From Ravibacter sp964559125 (GTDB taxonomy: Bacteria > Bacteroidota > Bacteroidia > Cytophagales > Spirosomataceae), in contig CAZLGW010000002.1 in the NCBI GenBank assembly GCA_964559125.1, positions 124,001 through 188,000 on the forward strand: DNA of 64,000 nt, read 5' to 3'. Of this stretch, positions 1 through 8,061 are shown one piece after another; positions within the stretch are counted from its first letter, which is position 1, and each line of letters starts with the position of its first letter. The notes under the pieces are model-generated. The model was not told the origin of the DNA. It made no database searches and saw only the letters and a list, made by a program, of their open reading frames with translations. The position numbers and the translations under genes are program-made.

Positions 1-894
1 TGGCTTGCCTTTACCTCATCGGGAACGCTGATCCCGGAATTCATAGACCAACTGCCCGAAAATTTTACGATAGAGTTTGATCTTGCCGTAATTCCCGGCT
101 ACAGTTTTTATGACCAGCCTCTGACCGTATCGATGGTCAATCTGGAGAGCCAGAAAGATTTTGCACGTTGGCAGCGTTTCGGAAGAGACAGGGGGAGCGG
201 GGTGCAGCTCGGATTTCATCCCCAGGACGCCGGAAATCGTCCGGCAGGTGTTATGTCGGTTGAGATCTGGGAGGACGGAAAGCGGATCATGGAAAACGAC
301 AAGCCGCAGTTCGCTTCTTTCAGCAGAGTCAATAACATGGTAAAGGTGGCTATCTGGAGGCAGAAACAGAGAGTAAGGCTGTACGTAAATGAAGCGAAAG
401 TCTGGGATCTGCCGAGGGCTTTTTCCAATGAAGTAGCCTACAACAGCCTGATCTTCAGTCGTGCAGATGCCAAGGAGGGAAACCAGTTTTATATTTCCAA
501 CCTGAGATTAGCGGTAGGGGCGCCCGATACCCGGCACAAGCTCATAAATGAAGGAAAATTTGCTACTACCGGGATTTATTTTAATTCAGGTTCTGCGACA
601 ATCAGGCCGGAATCCTACGGAGTGCTGAAGGAAATAGCCGCCGTTTTGAAGGAAAACCCGGCAGTCAGGGTCAATATTGTCGGCCATACGGACAATGACG
701 GCAGCGCTGACCTGAATCTCAGGCTCAGCAGGGACCGTGCCGGATCCGTTAAAGAAGCTCTGCAGAAAGAATTCGGGGTCGAAGCTTCCAGGCTGGAATC
801 AGACGGGAAAGGAGCAACCGAACCGGTTGGGGACAATGCGACCAGCGAGGGAAAAGCAGCCAACAGGAGGGTGGAGTTTATCAAGATGGGGTAG
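1..894 (+). CDS. OmpA-family protein, C-terminal part (5' end outside window)
   Basis: The reading frame is open from the first base, so the gene starts upstream of the window; 297 residues are visible. The last third (about residues 190-297) is an OmpA/MotB C-terminal domain with the conserved GHTDNDGS turn and the NLRLSRDRA helix, whose Asp and Arg bind diaminopimelate in peptidoglycan in this family. The preceding 180 residues contain strand-rich sequence around RVRLYVNEAKVWDLP that resembles a concanavalin/LamG-like sandwich; this assignment is an inference. The protein is probably an envelope protein tethering a beta-sandwich domain to peptidoglycan. It converges on the GNAT gene on the other strand and overlaps its 3' end by 14 bases. 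Confidence 0.85.
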   Translation, partial: WLAFTSSGTLIPEFIDQLPENFTIEFDLAVIPGYSFYDQPLTVSMVNLESQKDFARWQRFGRDRGSGVQLGFHPQDAGNRPAGVMSVEIWEDGKRIMENDKPQFASFSRVNNMVKVAIWRQKQRVRLYVNEAKVWDLPRAFSNEVAYNSLIFSRADAKEGNQFYISNLRLAVGAPDTRHKLINEGKFATTGIYFNSGSATIRPESYGVLKEIAAVLKENPAVRVNIVGHTDNDGSADLNLRLSRDRAGSVKEALQKEFGVEASRLESDGKGATEPVGDNATSEGKAANRRVEFIKMG

Positions 895-1219
895 CGCCCG
901 GGACAAAAAGAAGCTCACTGGCTTTTTCGTCATTTTCAATTACTTTCCTGGCAAAAGGGCAAAGGGGAAGGATCCTGATGTCGTTTTCGCGTGCAAATTT
1001 CACTGCAGCATTCACTATTTCAGAGCCTATGCCTTTACCCGCATAGGGTGAATACACTTCGGTGTGGTCGATGATAATCCGTTTTGACCCCGACCATGTA
1101 TAGGTCAGTTCGCCTGCCTGGACCTCTCCGTCAAGGGCTTTGATCACTCCGTTCTGACCGTTGTCTTCTCTGATAAAATCCATAACGCTGTGTTTTGCGC
1201 AATAAGGGGTTTCACTCAC
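881..1219 (-). CDS. small GNAT-family N-acetyltransferase (YjdJ/COG2388-like)
   Basis: A 112-residue protein of the short GNAT subgroup. The acetyl-CoA loop is visible as YAGKGIGSEIV (about residues 58-68), followed by the helix AAVKFARENDIR and the subgroup signature LPLCPFARKVI. Its length fits the family, which is shorter than normal GNAT enzymes. The substrate of these proteins is not established. The start is 4 bases downstream of the M23 peptidase stop, so the two are probably co-transcribed. The 3' end overlaps the convergent OmpA gene. A broken paralogue lies at 13819-14054. Confidence 0.85.
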   Translation of the reverse strand: MSETPYCAKHSVMDFIREDNGQNGVIKALDGEVQAGELTYTWSGSKRIIIDHTEVYSPYAGKGIGSEIVNAAVKFARENDIRILPLCPFARKVIENDEKASELLFVPGATPS

Positions 1220-1223
1220 CCGG

Positions 1224-2012
1224 TTACTCCCATTCCACTACTTTTGCTTCCATTAGCTGGGTTAGCGGATTATATGGTTCGGGTAGTCCCTCGTCGGTAA
1301 TTTTAAGGTACATAAAATGAAGATGTGTAGGCGAGCGCGGTGGCCAGGCATTGAACCCGGTACGTCCCATCTTCCCGAGCACATCGCCGGTTTTGACCCA
1401 TTGTCCGGGACGAACGTCTACCGTGCTGTTATGGGCGTAATACAGGAGTGCATCGAGGCAGGGGTTGTATATCCACACATAGTTGCCGCCGCGCCACTGG
1501 CTTTCCGGGGTCCAGTCCTGGCGGATACCCAGTACGAGCCCGCCTGTAAAGGCCAGTACATCCACCGGTTCACACATAATATCGTCTATGCCGTCATTGT
1601 TCCTGTCCTTGATAAAGATGTCGTGTGCGGGATGACTCTTGCGGACCCGAGAGTCGAAAAAGTCGAAGCCGGCCGGCCGGTACCCTTTTCCCCGGCCTCC
1701 TATGGAGCTTTTCGGGTAATACCCTCTTACGGGAAACACATAACCGTCCGCCAGGTCCTTCCGGCAATCCTGCCAGAAAGGTTCGGTTATTTGCCGGAGT
1801 TCCAGGAAAAGCGTCTTAAACGCTAAAGACGCCGAATCGGGAGTGATCGTGCTGTCACCGATATTCTGGTAAAGCGTCTCGAATTTCCGGCAGCTCAGCA
1901 TAAGCGGATCGGTCTCTTCCTCGTGAGAAGGAGCGTACAAGGGTTCCGAGCTCTTCCAGACTATGGCTAAAAAAAGCGTAAAAAATAAAAGGACGGCTTT
2001 TACCGGGAACAT
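1224..2012 (-). CDS. M23-family peptidase (LytM-type) with EF-hand-like loop
   Basis: A 262-residue exported or membrane-anchored protein with an N-terminal hydrophobic segment (about residues 4-18). The zinc site of M23 endopeptidases is present: H127-PAH-D131 (HxxxD) and H230-L-H232 in SPTHLHF. The family cleaves peptide cross-links in peptidoglycan. Directly after the first zinc motif is the stretch D136-RNND140-GIDD, which matches the calcium-binding pattern DxNxDGxxD seen in dockerin and thrombospondin-3 loops; this is unusual as an insertion in the M23 core. It is the first gene of a likely two-gene unit with the GNAT enzyme. The 200-base region upstream separates it from the divergent sigma-factor operon. 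Confidence 0.85.
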   Translation of the reverse strand: MFPVKAVLLFFTLFLAIVWKSSEPLYAPSHEEETDPLMLSCRKFETLYQNIGDSTITPDSASLAFKTLFLELRQITEPFWQDCRKDLADGYVFPVRGYYPKSSIGGRGKGYRPAGFDFFDSRVRKSHPAHDIFIKDRNNDGIDDIMCEPVDVLAFTGGLVLGIRQDWTPESQWRGGNYVWIYNPCLDALLYYAHNSTVDVRPGQWVKTGDVLGKMGRTGFNAWPPRSPTHLHFMYLKITDEGLPEPYNPLTQLMEAKVVEWE

Positions 2013-2236
2013 AGCTGCCTGAATTAAGCTGGGTACCTGTGTTGTGTGTCGTTTAAAAAGGAACGGAACAAATACACTTTTAATTCAACATTTCTCCGTT
2101 TTTCCGGATTTCAAGTTATCAGAGAATCCGGATATAGTCAAGAGGACGGGTGCGAATGGGGACGAAAGTTTTTTGAGGCCATACAACCGAAGAGTCTTTT
2201 TTAATACTCTTTTGATTGAATGATAAAAAGATCAGG

Positions 2237-2767
2237 ATGCAAACGGAGCAACAGTTGATTGCGGAATGCTTATTGGGAAACAGGATTGCGCAGCGCGAGT
2301 TGTATGACCGTTACAAAAAAGCAATGTACACGCTGGCCTACCGGATAACCGGGAATTTCGAAGACGCAGGTGATGCGTTGCAGGAAGGCTTCGTAGAGGT
2401 TTTCCGCCATCTTGGGAAATTCAGGATGGAGTCGACGCTGGGAGCCTGGATAAAGGTTATTGTGGTGCGTAAATCGTTGCAACAGAAGAAGATCGGGGCT
2501 TTCGAGCAACTGACTGATCATGTATACGAACCCTTTGTCGACAGCATAGGGGAGGCTGTAAACGCTGCGCACCTGGAGGAGGCTATCCTTTCCCTGCCCG
2601 TTGGGTACCGGACCGTGTTCGTATTGATTGAAGTAGAAGGCTACACTCACGAGGAAGTGGGTGAGATCTGTGGGATTTCTGAAGGGACTTCAAAATCCCA
2701 GCTCTTTTATGCCAAAAGAAAGTTAAAGACAATCTTAAAGTCAAAAGTCGGTAATGAAAATAAATGA
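2237..2767 (+). CDS. ECF-type RNA polymerase sigma factor
   Basis: About 176 residues with both conserved sigma-70 regions of the ECF group. Region 2 is YDRYKKAMYTLAYRITGN followed by a DALQEGFVEVFRHL helix; region 4 runs from LEEAILSLPVGYRTVF to GISEGTSKSQLFYAKRKL, a helix-turn-helix. The ATG at 2237 is preferred because it starts at MQTEQQLIAECL, the usual N-terminus of such factors; an in-frame TTG at 2216 would add seven residues. The stop overlaps the start of the next gene by 14 bases, which signals translational coupling to a probable anti-sigma factor. ECF factors commonly activate their own operon; no clear housekeeping promoter was found upstream. Confidence 0.92.
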   Translation: MQTEQQLIAECLLGNRIAQRELYDRYKKAMYTLAYRITGNFEDAGDALQEGFVEVFRHLGKFRMESTLGAWIKVIVVRKSLQQKKIGAFEQLTDHVYEPFVDSIGEAVNAAHLEEAILSLPVGYRTVFVLIEVEGYTHEEVGEICGISEGTSKSQLFYAKRKLKTILKSKVGNENK

Positions 2768-3308
2768 CGGGAACCTGAAGCAAATACTGCCGGAACACAC
2801 CCCGCCGGAGCGGGTTTGGGAATCGGTGGCAAAGCGCCTGGACGGCAGCTTCTATGACCTGCCGGTGCATACTCCGGGGCCGGAAATATGGGATGCTATT
2901 GAAACAAAGCTCAGGAATGAACGGAGGCGGTACAGGCTCGTCAGGTGGCTGGGAGCCGCGGCTGCGGCTGCTGTTTTTTGCATCGTCGCTTTCCCAGGTT
3001 TTTATGAGGACGGGGATGCTGTCCTGGTTACGCAGGAAATACTGGATAGCCGGCTCCAGATAAGCGAGGTGTCGGAGACAGACAGCCAGTATGAGGAGTT
3101 CCTGGAAATCTGCCTCACCCAGGCACAGGTATGCGGGCAGCCGGATTTCAACAGGCTCAGGCAGGAATTCGAAATATTGAGGCAGGCCACCGCCGATCTC
3201 CGGAGCGCAACAGGTACTTTTAACCGGGACCGTACACTGGTAGAGGAACATGCGTCGCTTGAGCTGAAGAAGGCAGAGATACTTAACGAAATGGTGAAAT
3301 TTATATGA
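2754..3308 (+). CDS. probable membrane anti-sigma factor with duplicated N-terminal motif
   Basis: A 184-residue protein with one predicted membrane segment (about residues 63-81, a run of alanines followed by VFCIVAFPGF). The cytoplasmic N-terminus contains two similar copies of a motif 24 residues apart: LPEHTPPERVWESVAKRL (12-29) and LPVHTPGPEIWDAIETKL (36-53). The periplasmic part is helical and of low complexity in function-telling motifs. I do not recognise a named domain. The anti-sigma role is inferred from overlap with the ECF gene upstream, the single-span topology and the short cytoplasmic domain. Its stop overlaps the next start (ATGA), so it is part of the same operon. Confidence 0.75.
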   Translation: MKINDGNLKQILPEHTPPERVWESVAKRLDGSFYDLPVHTPGPEIWDAIETKLRNERRRYRLVRWLGAAAAAAVFCIVAFPGFYEDGDAVLVTQEILDSRLQISEVSETDSQYEEFLEICLTQAQVCGQPDFNRLRQEFEILRQATADLRSATGTFNRDRTLVEEHASLELKKAEILNEMVKFI

Positions 3309-4201
3309 AATCGGGTTTGAAACTTTTCCGCCGGAGGCTAGCCGGTTATGCCGTGTCGGGCTTGCTGATCTGCGGAACGGCAAACGCGCAGACTTTGCAG
3401 GTGGCACAGAAGACCATCCATAAGAGTGTCAGTTCGACGGGGATCAGCAAGATAGTAATAGGCTCTGAAAAAGCGGATATTTCGGTGCAGGCATGGCCCA
3501 AAGCAGAGATAAAGATGACGATAGAGCTTTCCGCAAGCCATTCGGAGAAATCAGTTACACTGGAGGATCTTGAAAAGGTGGCGCTGGTAGCCGATAAAGA
3601 AAAGAAGACCTTCTACCTTCGGGATTTTATCCTGTTAAAAGATAAAGACAAAAAGCCGGAATCGAGTCTCAAAGCCAGGTATATGGTGTATGTTCCCGCC
3701 GGAATATCGCTGGAAATAGAAAACTCATTCGGGGTGGTTACGCTGAAAGACCTGACCGGCGCAGTCAACCTGAAAGCGAAGTTCTGCAGGATCAATATGT
3801 CGCGGCTATCAGGGAAAATAAACCTCAGCACCAGGTTTGGCAATCTGGAAGCCTATGATCTGTCGGGGAGTCTCGATCTTTCATCCAATCATACCGGGAT
3901 CGTTCTCGGGCAGGTCGGAGGGAATATACGGCTGAACACCGAATACGGGTCGCTGCAGCTGAAGCCTGCACCGGAATTAAGCTTGCTCGATATCCGGTCG
4001 AAGAAGACAAATATCGACCTGGTTTGCCCGGAATGGAGGAAATACAGCTATGCTATCAGGGGCGCTTATTCAAAGTTCAGCTTGCCGGAAGGGTTTAAGG
4101 CGCTTTCAACCGACGACAGTAACCAGGAACTCAGGTATTCAGGCGGAGGAAATGCCATGCTTAAAATCGAGGCTGAATTTGCCAGCCTCAGCCTCAGATA
4201 G
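3305..4201 (+). CDS. exported DUF4097-like putative adhesin/beta-helix protein
   Basis: 298 residues with a signal peptide ending near NAQTLQ (about residue 30). The body is made of short repeated strands such as LEIENSFGVVTLKDLTGAV, FGNLEAYDLSGSLDLSS and GGNIRLNTEYGSLQLK, the pattern of DUF4097/DUF2807 putative adhesins, which fold as right-handed beta-helices. In Bacteroidota such genes are often found behind ECF sigma/anti-sigma pairs. It overlaps the anti-sigma gene by four bases and is followed after 21 bases by an outer-membrane candidate. The operon context suggests an envelope-stress output or sensor; the actual ligand cannot be told from sequence. Confidence 0.78.
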   Translation: MKSGLKLFRRRLAGYAVSGLLICGTANAQTLQVAQKTIHKSVSSTGISKIVIGSEKADISVQAWPKAEIKMTIELSASHSEKSVTLEDLEKVALVADKEKKTFYLRDFILLKDKDKKPESSLKARYMVYVPAGISLEIENSFGVVTLKDLTGAVNLKAKFCRINMSRLSGKINLSTRFGNLEAYDLSGSLDLSSNHTGIVLGQVGGNIRLNTEYGSLQLKPAPELSLLDIRSKKTNIDLVCPEWRKYSYAIRGAYSKFSLPEGFKALSTDDSNQELRYSGGGNAMLKIEAEFASLSLR

Positions 4202-4222
4202 TATTATTTAATCAAATCGATA

Positions 4223-5518
4223 ATGATAAAGTCTATTGTTTTATTCGTTTTTGCCTGGGTGTGGCTTATAGGGAATGCCTGCGGTCAGGATAGTACCGGT
4301 ATCATAGCCCTGCAACAGGAAATGGGGGAGGTACGCAGGCAGAGGTTTATTGACAGGTATGAAAATGTATTTATGACCAAAGAGCCGACCAGGCATATAC
4401 TAAAGGTCGGTTTTATGGCATATAACGGCTGGACGGGTGGGGACCATTACCTGCATTATTCGGGGAATAATAGCATCAGCGCAGGTTACGAATATAAGAT
4501 TACACCGGCGTTTTCTATCGGAGTCGGAGGTTTTTTTGCCGGTGGCCTGGCGTCTCGGGCAGGAGAGCAAGGGCTTCGTTTCATAGGATCGACAGGTTTG
4601 TCGGTGCAGTCTCGCTGGTATTACGAGATGAAAAAGCGGATAGAGAACGGTTATTCGGCCAGTAATTTTTCAGGCAATTATCTGGGGCTTACCTACGATC
4701 GCTATACCAACTGGAGTTCAGGGGTAGGGCGGTCGGTTTTTTCCCGGCTGGGCGTTGAATGGGGTATGCAGCGCAGGTTTTTCAACTACGGGTTTATTGA
4801 TTTCGGCGCTGGATTATATTATCAGTTTGACGGACAACTACGGACGGACATGCCGGGGACGGAAATCCCGGAAAATATTTCAATGAAAGGTGACAGGTTG
4901 GGGATTTCTTCCAAGGCCACTATAGGACTAGCCCTTGGAGACTGGAAAAAGAAGACCGGCCTGCCTTTCTGCGAAGTACTTCGCTGCCAGGAGGTGGTAC
5001 GTTCTCAATTCACAATTTCCTGGCCGGAATTTCACCTGGGCCTGCATAATCAAAGCCTGGCGGGAGGCCTGGGTTTTGAGCAGAAATTGTTCGGATCGAT
5101 CTCTGCTAAGGCCCGCATCGATGGTTTTGTATTAAACCAGTCTTACCGAACAGGCGCTATGGCAGGAAGTCTTTCTGCTGCTGAAGCGATATCCGCCGTT
5201 CAACTCAGGTACTATGTTTTTCAAAGGAAATTAAGAAAAACGGGGAGGGGAGGCTACGATCTGAATGGCTTTTACGTTGGCCCTCTCGCGGAGCATTCTA
5301 TTTTCAGGAGCCATTCGGCATTACAAGACTCGGAAGCGAAGACCGTCGGTACGATCAATGCACTCCGGACGGGGATTGTGGCCGGTTACCAGAGAACCCT
5401 GTTCAAAAATGCTTATATCGATATTGACTGGCGCCTTACCCGGAACCTGTCGGTGAACAAGCCCGGCTACCAGCGGCCTTTAAGTCAGTTCAGGATTAGC
5501 TTCGGATTGAGGTTTTAG
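4223..5518 (+). CDS. exported protein, probable outer-membrane beta-barrel, function unknown
   Basis: 431 residues with a signal peptide (cleavage near ACGQDS). The mature chain is rich in alternating aromatic and glycine strands and ends in FRISFGLRF, that is with a terminal phenylalanine as in outer-membrane barrels. No named family is recognised. It is the fourth gene of the operon that begins with the ECF sigma factor, so its expression is probably under that factor. The final 23 bases overlap the 3' end of the convergent membrane-protein gene. The barrel assignment is inference from strand pattern and C-terminus. Confidence 0.72.
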   Translation: MIKSIVLFVFAWVWLIGNACGQDSTGIIALQQEMGEVRRQRFIDRYENVFMTKEPTRHILKVGFMAYNGWTGGDHYLHYSGNNSISAGYEYKITPAFSIGVGGFFAGGLASRAGEQGLRFIGSTGLSVQSRWYYEMKKRIENGYSASNFSGNYLGLTYDRYTNWSSGVGRSVFSRLGVEWGMQRRFFNYGFIDFGAGLYYQFDGQLRTDMPGTEIPENISMKGDRLGISSKATIGLALGDWKKKTGLPFCEVLRCQEVVRSQFTISWPEFHLGLHNQSLAGGLGFEQKLFGSISAKARIDGFVLNQSYRTGAMAGSLSAAEAISAVQLRYYVFQRKLRKTGRGGYDLNGFYVGPLAEHSIFRSHSALQDSEAKTVGTINALRTGIVAGYQRTLFKNAYIDIDWRLTRNLSVNKPGYQRPLSQFRISFGLRF

Positions 5519-6512
5519 AATCCTTTCCGGATAGCGAGAAAGGGGCCCCGAATCTGTGCCACCATCTCATTGCCAGGAAAATAGGGAAGCAGGAAGCCAC
5601 CCAGACATTCCGGCCGTCGGGGAATGCGGCAATGATCATGTAAAAGGTTGCCCCCGCTATGCATACAATGCCTGTCAGCACCGGGAAATCCTCCCGGAAG
5701 CTGCGGGCCAGGGCCGCCGGGTATTTGAATACATAGAAAAGGCATATTAAAAAAGGGAGTCCCCACGAGAGAACGGTACTGATATAAAAATTAGGGCGAC
5801 TAAGGTTATGCTGTACTCTGGACCAGCCGGGTTCCCAGAAAAGAATATAATCATTGATGTCTTTGTGGTAATTCCGAAGAAGCGTATTGATCAGGAGAAC
5901 AATAGCAATTGCCAGTGCGGCTGTTGATGCCCATTTTATTTCCTTGTTGCTATACGCGTAGACCAGAGCCGCCGGGATAAGTAATACGATATTTTCTTTT
6001 GACAGGGCCCCGGCTGTAACTGCCAGGATATACCAGGCAAAGCGTCCTGTAAAAAGTGCCCAGGTACCGCAAAAAATGCAACCCAGAACCGTAGGGTCGA
6101 TATATCCGATAGTACTATAGTAAAAGGTAGGGAAGGAAAAAATAAAAAGGTAGAGGCCAAGCCAGGACAGGTTTTCGGGAATACCTGTATCGCGGAGCAG
6201 GCGAAAGAGAAACCAGGCGCCTGCTACCAGAAAAATGAGATTTGTTATGTTGATGGCTGTGAGGGGAGAAAAAGGCAGGAATGCAGCGATAGTAGTGCCC
6301 AGGACCCTTTCGTTGAAAGGCCCTTTGTAAGGGTAGGTAGTAGGATTTATACCCCGTATTTTTTCAACATTGGCAATGTAAAAAGCAGCATCGTCCAGAG
6401 GTCTGGAAATAAGAAAGTTATTACGGTTGAAGCGTACGGAAGTAACGAGAAGCAGACAAAGCAAAGCGACCGCTGGATTTGCGAAGAATTTTAAAAAGCT
6501 GTTGCCGGCCAT
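5496..6512 (-). CDS. polytopic membrane protein, possible GT-C-like glycosyltransferase
   Basis: About 338 residues with some nine to ten hydrophobic segments, for example ALLCLLLVTSVRF, LYLFIFSFPTFYYST and FPVLTGIVCIAGATFYMI. The N-terminal loop has a DDAAFYIANVEKI segment, reminiscent of the acidic first periplasmic loop of GT-C enzymes, but no decisive motif is present. The ATG at 6512 (MAGNSFLKFF) is preferred to the one at 6569, because the longer form would run through the perfect inverted repeat at 6545-6598 that lies just behind the gene upstream. It converges on the outer-membrane candidate. Confidence 0.65.
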   Translation of the reverse strand: MAGNSFLKFFANPAVALLCLLLVTSVRFNRNNFLISRPLDDAAFYIANVEKIRGINPTTYPYKGPFNERVLGTTIAAFLPFSPLTAINITNLIFLVAGAWFLFRLLRDTGIPENLSWLGLYLFIFSFPTFYYSTIGYIDPTVLGCIFCGTWALFTGRFAWYILAVTAGALSKENIVLLIPAALVYAYSNKEIKWASTAALAIAIVLLINTLLRNYHKDINDYILFWEPGWSRVQHNLSRPNFYISTVLSWGLPFLICLFYVFKYPAALARSFREDFPVLTGIVCIAGATFYMIIAAFPDGRNVWVASCFPIFLAMRWWHRFGAPFSLSGKDSKTSIRS

Positions 6513-6544
6513 ATAGGATATCAGACCTGGGGTAAGGTTAAAGT

Positions 6545-6598
6545 AGAATAACTCCTGGAAAACCAGCACCAGCAGGCCGGTTTTCCAGGAGTTATTCT
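6545..6598 (-). terminator. perfect 20-bp inverted repeat, terminator of the oxidoreductase gene
   Basis: Arms 6545-6564 and 6579-6598 are perfectly complementary over 20 bases, with a 14-base loop. The arms begin AGAATAACTCC and end GGAGTTATTCT. It starts 13 bases after the stop of the Gfo/Idh/MocA gene on the minus strand. The outer stem is A/T-rich, as in a rho-independent terminator that can act in both directions. Confidence 0.7.
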
Positions 6599-6610
6599 TT
6601 TATACTGCTT

Positions 6611-7951
6611 TTATACAGCTTTGGTTTTTCCGGGAACTGCAACCGGGTATTCTCCGTTACTGTCGGGGAATATTTTGGGCATTGCATCCCATGCAAGCCT
6701 ATCCGGGAACAGGTTGATGTCAGAGTTAAGCGCTTCTTCAAATTTGACGACCTTGCCCGAATATGTAGCCATACGGCCCATAATTCCTACCAGTGTACTC
6801 TTAGCGCCGTTTTCACCGTCGTTAAACTTGTGCTGTCCTTTGGCTATGGCTTCAAAAAGCACATCGTGCTCCAGTTGGTAGGGGTTGCCGTCGTTTTTGC
6901 TGTCGTGGCTGAAGATAACGCTGCCGTCATAACGTTTCAGAACAGTGGGGTTATTGGTCGAGAAGCTGTCGATGCGGCCTTTTGTTCCTACAAACGCCTC
7001 GTCGACCCGGTTCCAGCAGCCTTCAAACTGGCGGCACTGGCTCGAGATCACAGTTCCGTCTGCATATACCATATCAAGCAGGTGGTGATCGTATATCTCT
7101 CCGTATTTGTTGCTGGTACGTACCTGGCGGCCACCTGTCCCCTGTATTTCGACGGGATAAGCGCCTTTGACCCAGTTAGCCACATCTATGTTGTGAACGT
7201 GCTGCTCGACGATATGGTCGCCGCAGAGCCAGTTGAAGTAGTACCAGTTGCGCATCTGGTATTCCATTTCAGTTTGTCCGGGCTGTCTCTCACGAACCCA
7301 CGGACTGCTTCCTACCCAGTAAACCTGTCCGCCTACGATGTCGCCTATCGCACCGTCGTGAATTCTTTTAACAGCCTCGAGGTAGTTGGGCTGGTAGTGC
7401 CTTTGAAGACCCACTACAACGTTCAGTTTTTTCTTTTTAGCTTCTTCGGCTGCTGCCAGTACCTGCCTGATACCCGGCGCATCTGTTCCCAGCGGTTTTT
7501 CAGCAAAAATATGCTTATTCTGTTTGACAGCCTCTACGAAATGTTGAGGGCGAAACCCCGGAGACGCAGCGAGTATGACTACATCTGCCAACGGAATAGC
7601 CTTAAGATACGCATCAAAACCTACGAACCTTCTTGATTCAGGCACATCTATTTTTGAAGAAGTCGCAACTTCTTCACCTTTGGCATTTTTGTATTTTTTT
7701 GTAGTAAGGCTTTTATAGCTCTGGTCGAGCCGATCCTGGAAAGCGTCGGCCATAGCGACCAGTTTGACATTTTGCACGGTGCTGAGTGCCTGGGCAGCAG
7801 CTCCTGTACCGCGGCCACCGCAACCGATCAGGGCAACTTTAATAGTGTCGTCCACTGAGCTGTTATAACCGTAACCTGCCAAAGGGCTGAGGGCTATGCC
7901 ACCGGCAATTAAACCGCTTTTTCTCAGGAAATTCCGGCGAGAATTCTCCAT
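6611..7951 (-). CDS. Tat-exported Gfo/Idh/MocA-family oxidoreductase
   Basis: 446 residues. The N-terminus has a twin-arginine signal, SRRNFLRKSGLIAGG, so the enzyme is probably folded with its cofactor in the cytoplasm and then exported. The Rossmann motif is ALIGCGGRGTGAAA (about residues 40-53), and the family signature AEKPLG follows at about residue 150. These enzymes use NAD(P) to oxidise or rearrange sugars and cyclitols; exported members with tightly bound cofactor are known among GH109-type and related proteins. The upstream gene on the same strand is an exported SUMF1-fold protein, 110 bases away, so the two may form an operon. The exact sugar substrate is unknown. Confidence 0.9.
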   Translation of the reverse strand: MENSRRNFLRKSGLIAGGIALSPLAGYGYNSSVDDTIKVALIGCGGRGTGAAAQALSTVQNVKLVAMADAFQDRLDQSYKSLTTKKYKNAKGEEVATSSKIDVPESRRFVGFDAYLKAIPLADVVILAASPGFRPQHFVEAVKQNKHIFAEKPLGTDAPGIRQVLAAAEEAKKKKLNVVVGLQRHYQPNYLEAVKRIHDGAIGDIVGGQVYWVGSSPWVRERQPGQTEMEYQMRNWYYFNWLCGDHIVEQHVHNIDVANWVKGAYPVEIQGTGGRQVRTSNKYGEIYDHHLLDMVYADGTVISSQCRQFEGCWNRVDEAFVGTKGRIDSFSTNNPTVLKRYDGSVIFSHDSKNDGNPYQLEHDVLFEAIAKGQHKFNDGENGAKSTLVGIMGRMATYSGKVVKFEEALNSDINLFPDRLAWDAMPKIFPDSNGEYPVAVPGKTKAV

Positions 7952-8061
7952 AGGTAAATACTTTTGGGTTGAATTATAATATAATGACAGAAATAAGCTT
8001 GAATCTTCTTCCTAATGAGAAGGAGCGTACAAAAACAATTTACTCAATGTGATGATAAATA

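Noticed and set aside
2583..3407. A 274-codon frame antisense to the sigma/anti-sigma pair
   Set aside because: It crosses three coupled genes on the other strand and shows no domain.
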